Assembly: GCF_029968035.1 (NCBI RefSeq)
Contig: NZ_JASCIQ010000012.1
Span: 1 to 64,000, forward strand
Direction: 5' to 3'
From: Streptomyces cavernicola
GTDB lineage: Bacteria; Actinomycetota; Actinomycetes; Streptomycetales; Streptomycetaceae
DNA: 64,000 nt
Below the pieces are notes generated by a model that was not told where the DNA came from, ran no database searches, and was given only the letters and a program-made list of their open reading frames with translations. A program made the translations under genes and the position numbers. Numbering within the stretch: the stretch's first letter is position 1; each line of letters opens with the position of its first letter. This document shows positions 56,030-64,000 of this stretch, piece after piece.

Positions 56030-56461
56030 ATGTCCGGCAAGGCCTCTGCCGCCCGTCGTACCGTCCTGAAAGGCGCTGCCCTGGCGGGAACGGCAGGCCT
56101 GGGCGTCGCGGCCTGCTCGACGGAGTCCAAGGTCGGGCACGCCAAGAACCCCACGCCCACCGCGCCCGTGGACCTCGGCGACGCGGAGGCTGTGCCGGTC
56201 GGCGGCGTGAAGCTCTACCGCGAGCAGCGCCTGCTGGTGACGCGCTCCGCCGACGGCGAGTACAAGGCGTTCAGCGCCCAGTGCACCCACGCCGGCTGCG
56301 TCCTCGACAAGATCGAGAAGGACGAGGGCAACTGCCCCTGCCACGGCAGCAGGTTCGACATCCGCACCGGCGAGGCGCTGAAGGGCCCGGCCACCGTGCC
56401 GCTGCCGAAGGTCCCGGTCAAGGCCGAGAACGGCAAGCTGATCGCGGGCCCCGAGGCCTGA
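56030..56461 (+). CDS. Rieske 2Fe-2S lipoprotein-like protein, Tat-exported
   Basis: 143 residues. A Tat signal (ARRTVLKGAALAGTAGLGVA) ends in a possible lipobox, GVAAC, so it is probably anchored outside the membrane. The Rieske cluster motifs are CTHAGCVLDK and CPCHGSRFD, with typical GEALKGPATVPLPK following. It is an electron-transfer protein; the partner oxidase or dehydrogenase is not encoded nearby. ATG 56030. Confidence 0.93.
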   Translation: MSGKASAARRTVLKGAALAGTAGLGVAACSTESKVGHAKNPTPTAPVDLGDAEAVPVGGVKLYREQRLLVTRSADGEYKAFSAQCTHAGCVLDKIEKDEGNCPCHGSRFDIRTGEALKGPATVPLPKVPVKAENGKLIAGPEA

Positions 56462-56550
56462 GAGCCGCCCGCAGCGGAACGACCGCGAGCGAAGCGACGG
56501 AACCTCACCGTCCGCCCACCTCAAGGGAGTTGAGCGCTCAGCCGACGGCA

Positions 56551-56594
56551 AGCCGCCCGGATCCGCGTACGCGCGTCGGTCAGGACGGGCGGCT
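56551..56594 (+). terminator. Hairpin after the Rieske gene
   Basis: AGCCGCCCG (56551-56559) pairs with CGGGCGGCT (56586-56594) around a 26-nt region. Confidence 0.45.
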
Positions 56595-56644
56595 ACCCAC
56601 CATGAGCGATCAGTGGCGAGCCGTGACCTCGCGCTAGGCCCCGG

Positions 56645-56667
56645 TTGTCGGTCCCCGCCAGTAGGGT
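56645..56667 (+). promoter_or_regulatory. RecA-NDp/PafBC-type promoter of the uvrC operon
   Basis: TTGTCGGTC (56645-56653), 8 nt, TAGGGT (56662-56667), then 7 nt to the uvrC ATG at 56675. One mismatch (final C for G) to TTGTCRGTG-N8-TANNNT, with the same geometry as uvrB and the alkyltransferase gene. Confidence 0.75.
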
Positions 56668-56674
56668 GAGAGTC

Positions 56675-58735
56675 ATGGCTGACCCCTCCACCTACCGCCC
56701 CAAGCCGGGACAGATCCCCGACTCCCCGGGGGTCTACAAGTTCCGCGACGAGCACCGCCGGGTGATCTACGTCGGGAAGGCCAAGAGCCTGCGCCAACGG
56801 CTCGCCAACTACTTCCAGGACCTGGCGAGTCTGCACCCCCGCACCCGCTCCATGGTCACCACCGCGTCCTCCGTCGAGTGGACCGTCGTGACCACCGAGG
56901 TCGAGGCGCTGCAACTCGAGTACACCTGGATCAAGGAGTTCGACCCGCGGTTCAACGTCAAGTACCGCGACGACAAGAGCTACCCGTATCTGGCCGTCAC
57001 CCTCAACGAGGAGTACCCGAGGGTCCAGGTCATGCGTGGCGCCAAGAAGAAGGGCGTGCGCTACTTCGGCCCGTACGGACACGCGTGGGCCATCCGCGAG
57101 ACGGTCGACCTGATGCTGCGCGTCTTCCCGGTGCGCACCTGCTCGGCCGGAGTCTTCAAGAACGCCGCGCGGACCGGCCGCCCCTGCCTCCTCGGGTACA
57201 TCGGCAAGTGCTCGGCACCCTGCGTGGGCCGCGTCACCCCCGAGGAACACCGCGAACTGGCCGAGGACTTCTGCGACTTCATGGCCGGGCGCACGGGCGC
57301 GTACCTCCGCCGCCTGGAGAAGGAGATGGCCGCCGCAGCCGAGGAGATGGAGTACGAGCGGGCGGCCCGCCTGCGCGACGACATCCAGGCGCTCAAGCGC
57401 GCCATGGAGAAGAGCGCCGTGGTCCTCGCGGACGACACCGACGCCGACCTCATCGCCCTCGCCGAGGACGAGCTGGAGGCGGCCGTGCAGATCTTCCACG
57501 TCCGTGGCGGCCGCGTCCGCGGCCAGCGCGGCTGGGTCACCGACAAGGTCGAGGCAGTCACCACAGGAGACCTGGTCGAGCACGCGGTGCAGCAGCTGTA
57601 CGGCGAGGAGAGCGGTGACGCCGTGCCCAAGGAGGTCCTCGTCCCCGCCCTGCCCGACCCGGTCGCGCCCGTGCAGGCGTGGCTGGCCGAGCGCCGCGGC
57701 AGCAGCGTCGACCTGCGCGTGCCGCAGCGCGGCGACAAACGCGCCCTCATGGAGACGGTCCAGCGCAATGCCCAGCAGTCCCTCGTCCTGCACAAGACGA
57801 AGCGCGCCTCCGACCTCACGACCCGCTCCCGCGCCCTCGAGGAGATCGCCGAAGCCCTCGACCTGGACAGCGCCCCGCTGCGCATCGAGTGCTTCGACAT
57901 CTCGCACCTCCAGGGGGACGATGTCGTCGCCTCCATGGTCGTCTTCGAGGACGGCCTGGCCCGCAAGAGCGAGTACCGCCGCTTCCAGATCAAGGGCCGA
58001 GTAGGCGACACCCAGGTCTGGCACGGCGAGGGCCAGGACGACGTTCGCTCCATGCACGAGGTGATCGCCCGCCGCTTCAAGCGGTACATCGCCGAGAAGG
58101 AGAAGACGGGGGAGTGGGCCGAGGAGACCTCCCCCGAGGACGCCCTCACGGAGGAGGACGGCCGCCCCAAGAGGTTCGCGTACCCGCCGCAGCTCGTCGT
58201 CGTGGACGGCGGAAAGCCGCAGGTCGCGGCGGCCAAGCGGGCCATGGACGAGCTGGGGATCGACGACGTCGCGGTGTGCGGCCTAGCCAAGCGCCTGGAG
58301 GAGGTCTGGCTGCCGGACGAGGAGGACCCGGTGGTCCTGCCCCGCTCCAGCGAGGGCCTCTACCTGCTGCAGCGCGTACGTGACGAGGCGCACCGCTTCG
58401 CGATCGCCTATCAGCGAAAGAAGCGGGCCAAGAGGTTCCGGGCCGGGCCGCTCGACGCGGTGCCGGGCCTGGGCGAGACGCGCAAACAGGCGCTCATCAA
58501 ACACTTCGGTTCCGTGAAGAAACTGAGATCCGCCACAATTGAGCAGATCTGCGAGGTCCCCGGGATAGGCCGCAAGACGGCCGAGACGATCGCCGTGGCC
58601 CTCGCCGAGGCGGCCCCGCCCGCCCCGGCGGTGAACACGGCGACCGGAGAGATCATTGAAGAAGAGGCACCCGTGACGGCGGAGGCCGCAGAGGCACCCG
58701 CGGGCGCCGTGGAGAGACGGGGGCAGGACACATGA
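56675..58735 (+). CDS. uvrC: Excinuclease ABC subunit C
   Basis: 686-residue endonuclease making both incisions in nucleotide excision repair. The N-terminal GIY-YIG nuclease has [20 protein letters not shown] and [14 protein letters not shown]. The UVR domain is [18 protein letters not shown]. The RNase H-like C-terminal nuclease has [20 protein letters not shown] and [20 protein letters not shown]. Tandem helix-hairpin-helix motifs close it ([40 protein letters not shown]). ATG 56675 ([13 protein letters not shown]) is set by the promoter geometry. Its last codon overlaps the rapZ start (ATGA). Confidence 0.98.
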   Translation: MADPSTYRPKPGQIPDSPGVYKFRDEHRRVIYVGKAKSLRQRLANYFQDLASLHPRTRSMVTTASSVEWTVVTTEVEALQLEYTWIKEFDPRFNVKYRDDKSYPYLAVTLNEEYPRVQVMRGAKKKGVRYFGPYGHAWAIRETVDLMLRVFPVRTCSAGVFKNAARTGRPCLLGYIGKCSAPCVGRVTPEEHRELAEDFCDFMAGRTGAYLRRLEKEMAAAAEEMEYERAARLRDDIQALKRAMEKSAVVLADDTDADLIALAEDELEAAVQIFHVRGGRVRGQRGWVTDKVEAVTTGDLVEHAVQQLYGEESGDAVPKEVLVPALPDPVAPVQAWLAERRGSSVDLRVPQRGDKRALMETVQRNAQQSLVLHKTKRASDLTTRSRALEEIAEALDLDSAPLRIECFDISHLQGDDVVASMVVFEDGLARKSEYRRFQIKGRVGDTQVWHGEGQDDVRSMHEVIARRFKRYIAEKEKTGEWAEETSPEDALTEEDGRPKRFAYPPQLVVVDGGKPQVAAAKRAMDELGIDDVAVCGLAKRLEEVWLPDEEDPVVLPRSSEGLYLLQRVRDEAHRFAIAYQRKKRAKRFRAGPLDAVPGLGETRKQALIKHFGSVKKLRSATIEQICEVPGIGRKTAETIAVALAEAAPPAPAVNTATGEIIEEEAPVTAEAAEAPAGAVERRGQDT

Positions 58736-59670
58736 CAGAGCGCGAAGAAGACGGAGCACAGGTGAGTACGGCAACGGGCGCCACCGAGCCCGGCGGCGCC
58801 GCGGAAGCGGCCATCCCCGAGCTGGTGATCATCTCCGGGATGTCCGGTGCGGGCCGCTCCACTGCGGCCAAGTGCCTGGAGGACCTCGGCTGGTTCGTGG
58901 TCGACAACCTGCCGCCCGCGCTGATCCCCACCATGGTGGAGCTCGGCGCACGCTCGCAGGGCAACGTGGCGCGCATCGCGGTCGTCGTGGACGTCCGCGG
59001 CCGCCGCTTCTTCGACAACCTCCGCCAGTCCCTCGCGGACCTGGAGGCCAAGAACGTCACCCGGCGGATCGTCTTCCTGGAGTCGTCCGACGACGCCCTG
59101 GTGCGCCGCTTCGAGTCGGTGCGCCGCCCGCACCCGCTCCAGGGCGACGGCCGCATCACCGACGGCATCGCCGCCGAGCGCGACCTGCTTCGCGAACTGC
59201 GCGGCGACGCCGACCTGGTGATCGACACCTCCAGCCTCAACGTCCACGAGCTGCGCGCCAAGATGGACGCCCAGTTCGCCGGCGACGAAGAGCCCGAACT
59301 CCGGGCCACCGTCATGTCGTTCGGGTACAAGTACGGCCTGCCGGTCGACGCCGACCTGGTGGTGGACTGCCGCTTCCTGCCCAACCCGCACTGGGTCCCG
59401 GAGCTGCGCCCGTACACTGGCCTGAACGAGGAGGTCTCGGGTTACGTCTTCAACCAGCCCGGCGCCAAGGAGTTCCTCGACCGGTACACGGAGCTGCTCC
59501 AGCTGATCGCGACGGGCTACCGCCGCGAGGGCAAGCGGTACGTCACCATCGCCGTGGGCTGTACGGGCGGCAAGCACCGCTCCGTCGCCATGTCGGAGAA
59601 GCTCGCCGCGCGCCTCGCCACCGAGGGCGTGGAGACCGTCGTCGTCCACCGGGACATGGGGCGCGAGTGA
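58732..59670 (+). CDS. rapZ: RNase adapter protein RapZ / YvcJ-family nucleotide-binding protein
   Basis: 312 residues. The P-loop reads [20 protein letters not shown], with Arg in the usual Lys position (GxxxxGRS). Other family motifs are [55 protein letters not shown] + [17 protein letters not shown] and [21 protein letters not shown]. coli RapZ controls glucosamine-6-phosphate synthase mRNA through small RNAs; the actinomycete role is unclear. Overlaps uvrC and yvcK by 4 bp each, so the operon is translationally coupled. Confidence 0.95.
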   Translation: MTEREEDGAQVSTATGATEPGGAAEAAIPELVIISGMSGAGRSTAAKCLEDLGWFVVDNLPPALIPTMVELGARSQGNVARIAVVVDVRGRRFFDNLRQSLADLEAKNVTRRIVFLESSDDALVRRFESVRRPHPLQGDGRITDGIAAERDLLRELRGDADLVIDTSSLNVHELRAKMDAQFAGDEEPELRATVMSFGYKYGLPVDADLVVDCRFLPNPHWVPELRPYTGLNEEVSGYVFNQPGAKEFLDRYTELLQLIATGYRREGKRYVTIAVGCTGGKHRSVAMSEKLAARLATEGVETVVVHRDMGRE

Positions 59671-60704
59671 CCTCCCAGCCCCGTCGGGCGAGCGCCCCGC
59701 CCCGTCGGGCCCGGCTCACCCGCCTCAGCCGCAGGCGCTCGGCCCAGCCCAAGGTCGTCGCGCTCGGCGGCGGCATGGGCCTGTCCGCCTCGCTCGCCGC
59801 GCTGCGCCGGATCACCGGCGACCTCACGGCCGTGGTCACCGTCGCCGACGACGGCGGCTCCAGCGGCCGGCTCCGCGACGAGCTGGGCGTGCTCCCGCCC
59901 GGCGACCTGCGCAAGGCCCTGGCCGCCCTGTGCGGGGACGACGACTGGGGCCAGACCTGGGCCCGCGTCATCCAGCACCGCTTCCAGTCCAAGGGCGAGC
60001 TGCACGAGCACGCGGTCGGCAACCTGCTGATCGTGGCCCTCTGGGAGCAGCTCGGCGACCACGTCCAGGCGCTCGACCTGGTCGGCAAGCTGCTCGGCGC
60101 GCACGGCCGGGTGCTGCCCATGTCCGCCGTGCCGCTCGAGCTGCAGGCGCTGGTCAAGGGGCACGACCCGGAGCGCGCGGAAGAGGTGGGCACGGTCCGG
60201 GGGCAGGCCAACGTGGCGCTGACCCGCGGCGAGGTGCAGTCTGTGCACCTCGTGCCGCACGACCCGCCCGCCGTGCCCGAGGCCGTGGCCGCGGTCCTCG
60301 ACGCGGACTGGGTGGTGCTCGGCCCCGGTTCCTGGTTCTCCTCGGTGATCCCGCACCTGCTCGTACCCGAGCTGCTCCAGGCGCTCACCGAGACCAAGGC
60401 CCGCAAGGTCCTCTCGCTCAACCTCGCACCGCAGCCGGGAGAAACCGAAGGGTTCTCCCCGCAGCGTCATTTGGAGGTTTTGGGACGACACGCCCCTAAA
60501 CTCGCCCTGGACGTGGTGCTGGCCGACGAGGCCGCCGTGCCCGATCGCGACAGCCTCACCGACGCCGCCAAGCGTCTGGGGGCGGCGGTCGAGCTGGCGC
60601 CGGTGGCCGAGGCCGCAGGTTCTCCGAAGCACGACCCGGAGCTGCTGGCCGCCGCGTACGACCGTATTTTTCGGATGCATGGAAGGATCGGCCCATGGCG
60701 ATGA
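59667..60704 (+). CDS. yvcK: YvcK/CofD-like gluconeogenesis factor
   Basis: 345 residues. The family signature is [40 protein letters not shown] and [16 protein letters not shown], with [18 protein letters not shown] and [20 protein letters not shown]. In Bacillus and mycobacteria YvcK/CuvA binds UDP-sugars and supports cell-wall synthesis on gluconeogenic carbon. A basic 33-residue N-terminal extension ([19 protein letters not shown]) is present. GTG 59667 overlaps the rapZ stop. Confidence 0.94.
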   Translation: MTSQPRRASAPPRRARLTRLSRRRSAQPKVVALGGGMGLSASLAALRRITGDLTAVVTVADDGGSSGRLRDELGVLPPGDLRKALAALCGDDDWGQTWARVIQHRFQSKGELHEHAVGNLLIVALWEQLGDHVQALDLVGKLLGAHGRVLPMSAVPLELQALVKGHDPERAEEVGTVRGQANVALTRGEVQSVHLVPHDPPAVPEAVAAVLDADWVVLGPGSWFSSVIPHLLVPELLQALTETKARKVLSLNLAPQPGETEGFSPQRHLEVLGRHAPKLALDVVLADEAAVPDRDSLTDAAKRLGAAVELAPVAEAAGSPKHDPELLAAAYDRIFRMHGRIGPWR

Positions 60705-61684
60705 CGGCAGCGGTGAAGGACGAGATCTCCCGGCTCCCCGTCACCCGGACCTGCTGCAGGAAGTCAGAGGTCTCGGCGATCCTTCGCTTCGCGGGAGGCC
60801 TCCACCTGGTCAGTGGCCGCATCGTGATCGAGGCGGAGCTGGACACCGCGATGGCGGCCCGGCGGCTCAAGAAGGACATCCTGGAGATCTTCGGGCACGG
60901 CTCGGAGCTCATGGTGATGGCCGCGGGCGGCCTGCGCCGCGGCTCCCGCTATGTCGTACGCGTGGTGGCCGGTGGTGATCAACTGGCGCGCCAGACCGGC
61001 CTGGTGGACGGTCGCGGCCGTCCCATCCGCGGCCTGCCCCCGCAGGTCGTCTCGGGTGCCACCTGTGACGCGGAGGCCGCGTGGCGCGGCGCGTTCCTGG
61101 CGCACGGTTCGCTGACCGAGCCGGGCCGCTCCTCCTCCCTCGAGGTGACCTGCCCGGGGCCCGAGGCTGCGCTCGCGCTCGTGGGTGCGGCCCGCCGTCT
61201 GTCGATCGCCGCGAAGGCCCGCGAGGTGCGCGGCGTGGACCGCGTGGTCGTCCGTGACGGTGACGCGATCGGCGCGCTGCTCACCCGGCTCGGCGCCCAC
61301 GAGTCGGTGCTCGCCTGGGAGGAGCGGCGGATGCGCCGCGAGGTCCGGGCCACCGCCAACCGCCTGGCCAACTTCGACGATGCCAACCTGCGCCGCTCGG
61401 CGCGCGCCGCGGTCGCCGCGGGCGCCCGTGTGCAGCGCGCCCTGGAGATCCTGGGCGACGAGGTGCCGGAGCACCTCGCGGCGGCCGGCCGGCTGCGCAT
61501 GGAGCACAAGCAGGCCTCTCTGGAGGAGCTGGGCGCGCTCGCGGACCCGCCGCTGACGAAGGACGCGGTCGCGGGCCGTATCCGCCGCCTCCTGGCGATG
61601 GCCGACAAGCGGGCTCAGGACCTCGGCATTCCGGGTACGGAGTCGAACCTGACCGAGGAGATGGCCGACAACCTGGTGGGCTGA
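60695..61684 (+). CDS. whiA: Sporulation regulator WhiA
   Basis: 329-residue DNA-binding regulator that, with WhiB, activates division genes such as ftsZ and ftsK in aerial hyphae. It joins a degenerate LAGLIDADG homing-endonuclease-like fold ([40 protein letters not shown]) to a C-terminal helix-turn-helix ([40 protein letters not shown]). ATG 60695 overlaps yvcK by 10 bp. In S. coelicolor whiA also has its own developmental promoter inside the upstream genes; I cannot place one here. Confidence 0.98.
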   Translation: MAMTAAVKDEISRLPVTRTCCRKSEVSAILRFAGGLHLVSGRIVIEAELDTAMAARRLKKDILEIFGHGSELMVMAAGGLRRGSRYVVRVVAGGDQLARQTGLVDGRGRPIRGLPPQVVSGATCDAEAAWRGAFLAHGSLTEPGRSSSLEVTCPGPEAALALVGAARRLSIAAKAREVRGVDRVVVRDGDAIGALLTRLGAHESVLAWEERRMRREVRATANRLANFDDANLRRSARAAVAAGARVQRALEILGDEVPEHLAAAGRLRMEHKQASLEELGALADPPLTKDAVAGRIRRLLAMADKRAQDLGIPGTESNLTEEMADNLVG

Positions 61685-61722
61685 CCGCTTAGCCGTCGTC
61701 GAGGCGGCAGCCACAGCATCCG

Positions 61723-61765
61723 AAAGCCGTCGGTGTCCGGAGAGATCCGGACACCGACGGCTTTT
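61723..61765 (+). terminator. Intrinsic terminator of the uvrC-whiA operon
   Basis: A 19-bp perfect stem (61723-61741 with 61746-61764; AAAGCCGTCGGTGTCCGGA) with a GAGA tetraloop followed by a short T run. The strongest terminator in the window. Confidence 0.95.
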
Positions 61766-63316
<1,551 letters not shown>

Positions 63317-63349
63317 CCCGGATTTGATTCGGACAGGCAATTCGATGTG

Positions 63350-63399
63350 AGCTACGGGGCTCGGGCAGCGCGATCTCGCGCCGCCCGAGCCCCGTAGCT
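63350..63399 (+). terminator. Long hairpin between gap and pgk
   Basis: AGCTACGGGGCTCGGGC (63350-63366) pairs perfectly with 63383-63399 (17 bp), and the loop folds again as GCGCGA/TCGCGC. TT follows. It lies between co-directional gap and pgk, so it may attenuate transcription or stabilise the gap mRNA end rather than fully terminate. Confidence 0.85.
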
Positions 63400-63433
63400 T
63401 GTTGCTCGGAAGCTTTCAAGGAGTCCCTGAGAA

Positions 63434-64000
63434 ATGAAGACGATCGACGAACTTCTCGCCGAAGGCATCGCCGGAAAGCGGGTATTCGTCCGCGCCGACC
63501 TGAACGTGCCGCTGGACGGCACCACCATCACCGACGACGGCCGCATCCGCGCGGTGGTCCCGACCGTGAAGGCGCTCGCCGACGCGGGCGCGCGGGTCCT
63601 CGTCGCCTCCCACCTGGGCCGTCCCAAGGGCGCTCCGGACCCGGCGTTCTCGCTGGCCCCGGCCGCCGCCCGGCTCGGTGAACTCCTCGGCGCCGATGTG
63701 CAGTTCGCCACCGACACCGTCGGCGACTCCGCCAAGTCCGTCGTCGCCGGCCTCGCCGACGGCCAGGTCGCCGTCATCGAGAACCTGCGCTTCAACGCCG
63801 GCGAGACCTCCAAGGACGACGCCGAGCGCGGCGCCTTCGCCGACCAGCTGGCCGGCCTCGCCGACCTGTACGTGGGCGACGGCTTCGGCGCCGTGCACCG
63901 CAAGCACGCCTCGGTCTACGACCTCCCGGCGCGACTGCCGCACGCCGTCGGCTACTTGATCGCCAAGGAGGTCAGCGTCCTCAAGAAGCTCACCGAGGAC
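63434..64000 (+). CDS. pgk: Phosphoglycerate kinase, N-terminal part (runs off the window)
   Basis: First 189 residues of about 400. Family text: KRVFVRADLNVPLDGTTITD, IRAVVPTVKALADAGARVLV, ASHLGRPKGAPDPAFSLAPA, VAVIENLRFNAGETSKDD and YVGDGFGAVHRKHASVYDLP. The usual DAFGxAHR reads DGFGAVHR, a small substitution in the substrate loop. ATG 63434 lies 9 nt after AAGGAG. The frame is open to the last base. Confidence 0.97.
   Translation, partial: MKTIDELLAEGIAGKRVFVRADLNVPLDGTTITDDGRIRAVVPTVKALADAGARVLVASHLGRPKGAPDPAFSLAPAAARLGELLGADVQFATDTVGDSAKSVVAGLADGQVAVIENLRFNAGETSKDDAERGAFADQLAGLADLYVGDGFGAVHRKHASVYDLPARLPHAVGYLIAKEVSVLKKLTED

Overview
The window reads as chromosomal DNA of a Streptomyces-type actinomycete. 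GC content is very high, many starts are GTG or TTG, several genes look leaderless, and the content is typical of the group: whiA, an AfsR/SARP-family regulator, XRE-DUF5753/DUF397 pairs, a mycothiol-type enzyme, a DasR-type operator and an AA10 chitin monooxygenase. I see no rRNA, tRNA, CRISPR array, phage or complete insertion sequence.

Layout. Bases 1-9,300 hold a frameshifted methyltransferase, a two-subunit molybdenum hydroxylase, an S4 RNA-binding protein, an SDR/uracil-DNA glycosylase/NarK-like run, a RidA-like protein and an MDR reductase. Bases 9,300-16,800 hold small enzymes, a secreted serine protease, a membrane protein, a DHA2 exporter, the monooxygenase and a MmyB-like protein. 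Bases 16,800-22,300 are regulatory: an XRE + HExxH metallopeptidase pair embedded in tandem repeats, and an HATPase / XRE-DUF5753 / DUF397 locus resembling abaA/whiJ loci. Bases 22,300-30,900 carry a MocR regulator with an AhpD-like target, a glutamate synthase small subunit without its large subunit, a 2-hydroxyacid dehydrogenase and small proteins. Bases 30,900-35,000 carry pseudouridine catabolism (psuG, psuK) behind an ABC permease and a frameshifted binding protein. Bases 35,000-46,300 hold a cupin, an alkyltransferase, a GDPD phosphodiesterase, an MHYT protein, uvrB and a Ter stress cluster (TerD, a TerD/FtsK-like fusion, TerC), then a siderophore-interacting protein. Bases 46,300-52,550 hold an AfsR/SARP regulator, a phosphotransferase, an MBL hydrolase and a mycothiol-type enzyme. 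Bases 52,700-64,000 are core genome: uvrA, a Rieske protein, the overlapping uvrC-rapZ-yvcK-whiA operon, then gap and a partial pgk.

Strongest signals. (1) TTGTC(A/G)GT(G/C)-N8-TANNNT, the LexA-independent DNA-damage (RecA-NDp/PafBC) promoter type known from mycobacteria, lies upstream of uvrB, uvrC, the alkyltransferase and, with one mismatch, terD. In the first three the start codon is 7 nt after the -10, which suggests leaderless mRNAs. (2) terC is preceded by what looks like a yybP-ykoY manganese riboswitch whose closing strand is perfectly complementary over 10 nt to the terC ribosome-binding site. (3) A TerD domain is fused to a FtsK-like module that appears to lack Walker A. (4) Two convergent gene junctions carry related elements with inverted ends that start at a gene's stop codon, and a fragment of the same family sits at a third. 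(5) Short tandem duplications are unusually frequent, both between genes and in frame inside them. Two genes carry apparent single-base deletions; these may be real pseudogenes or sequencing errors.
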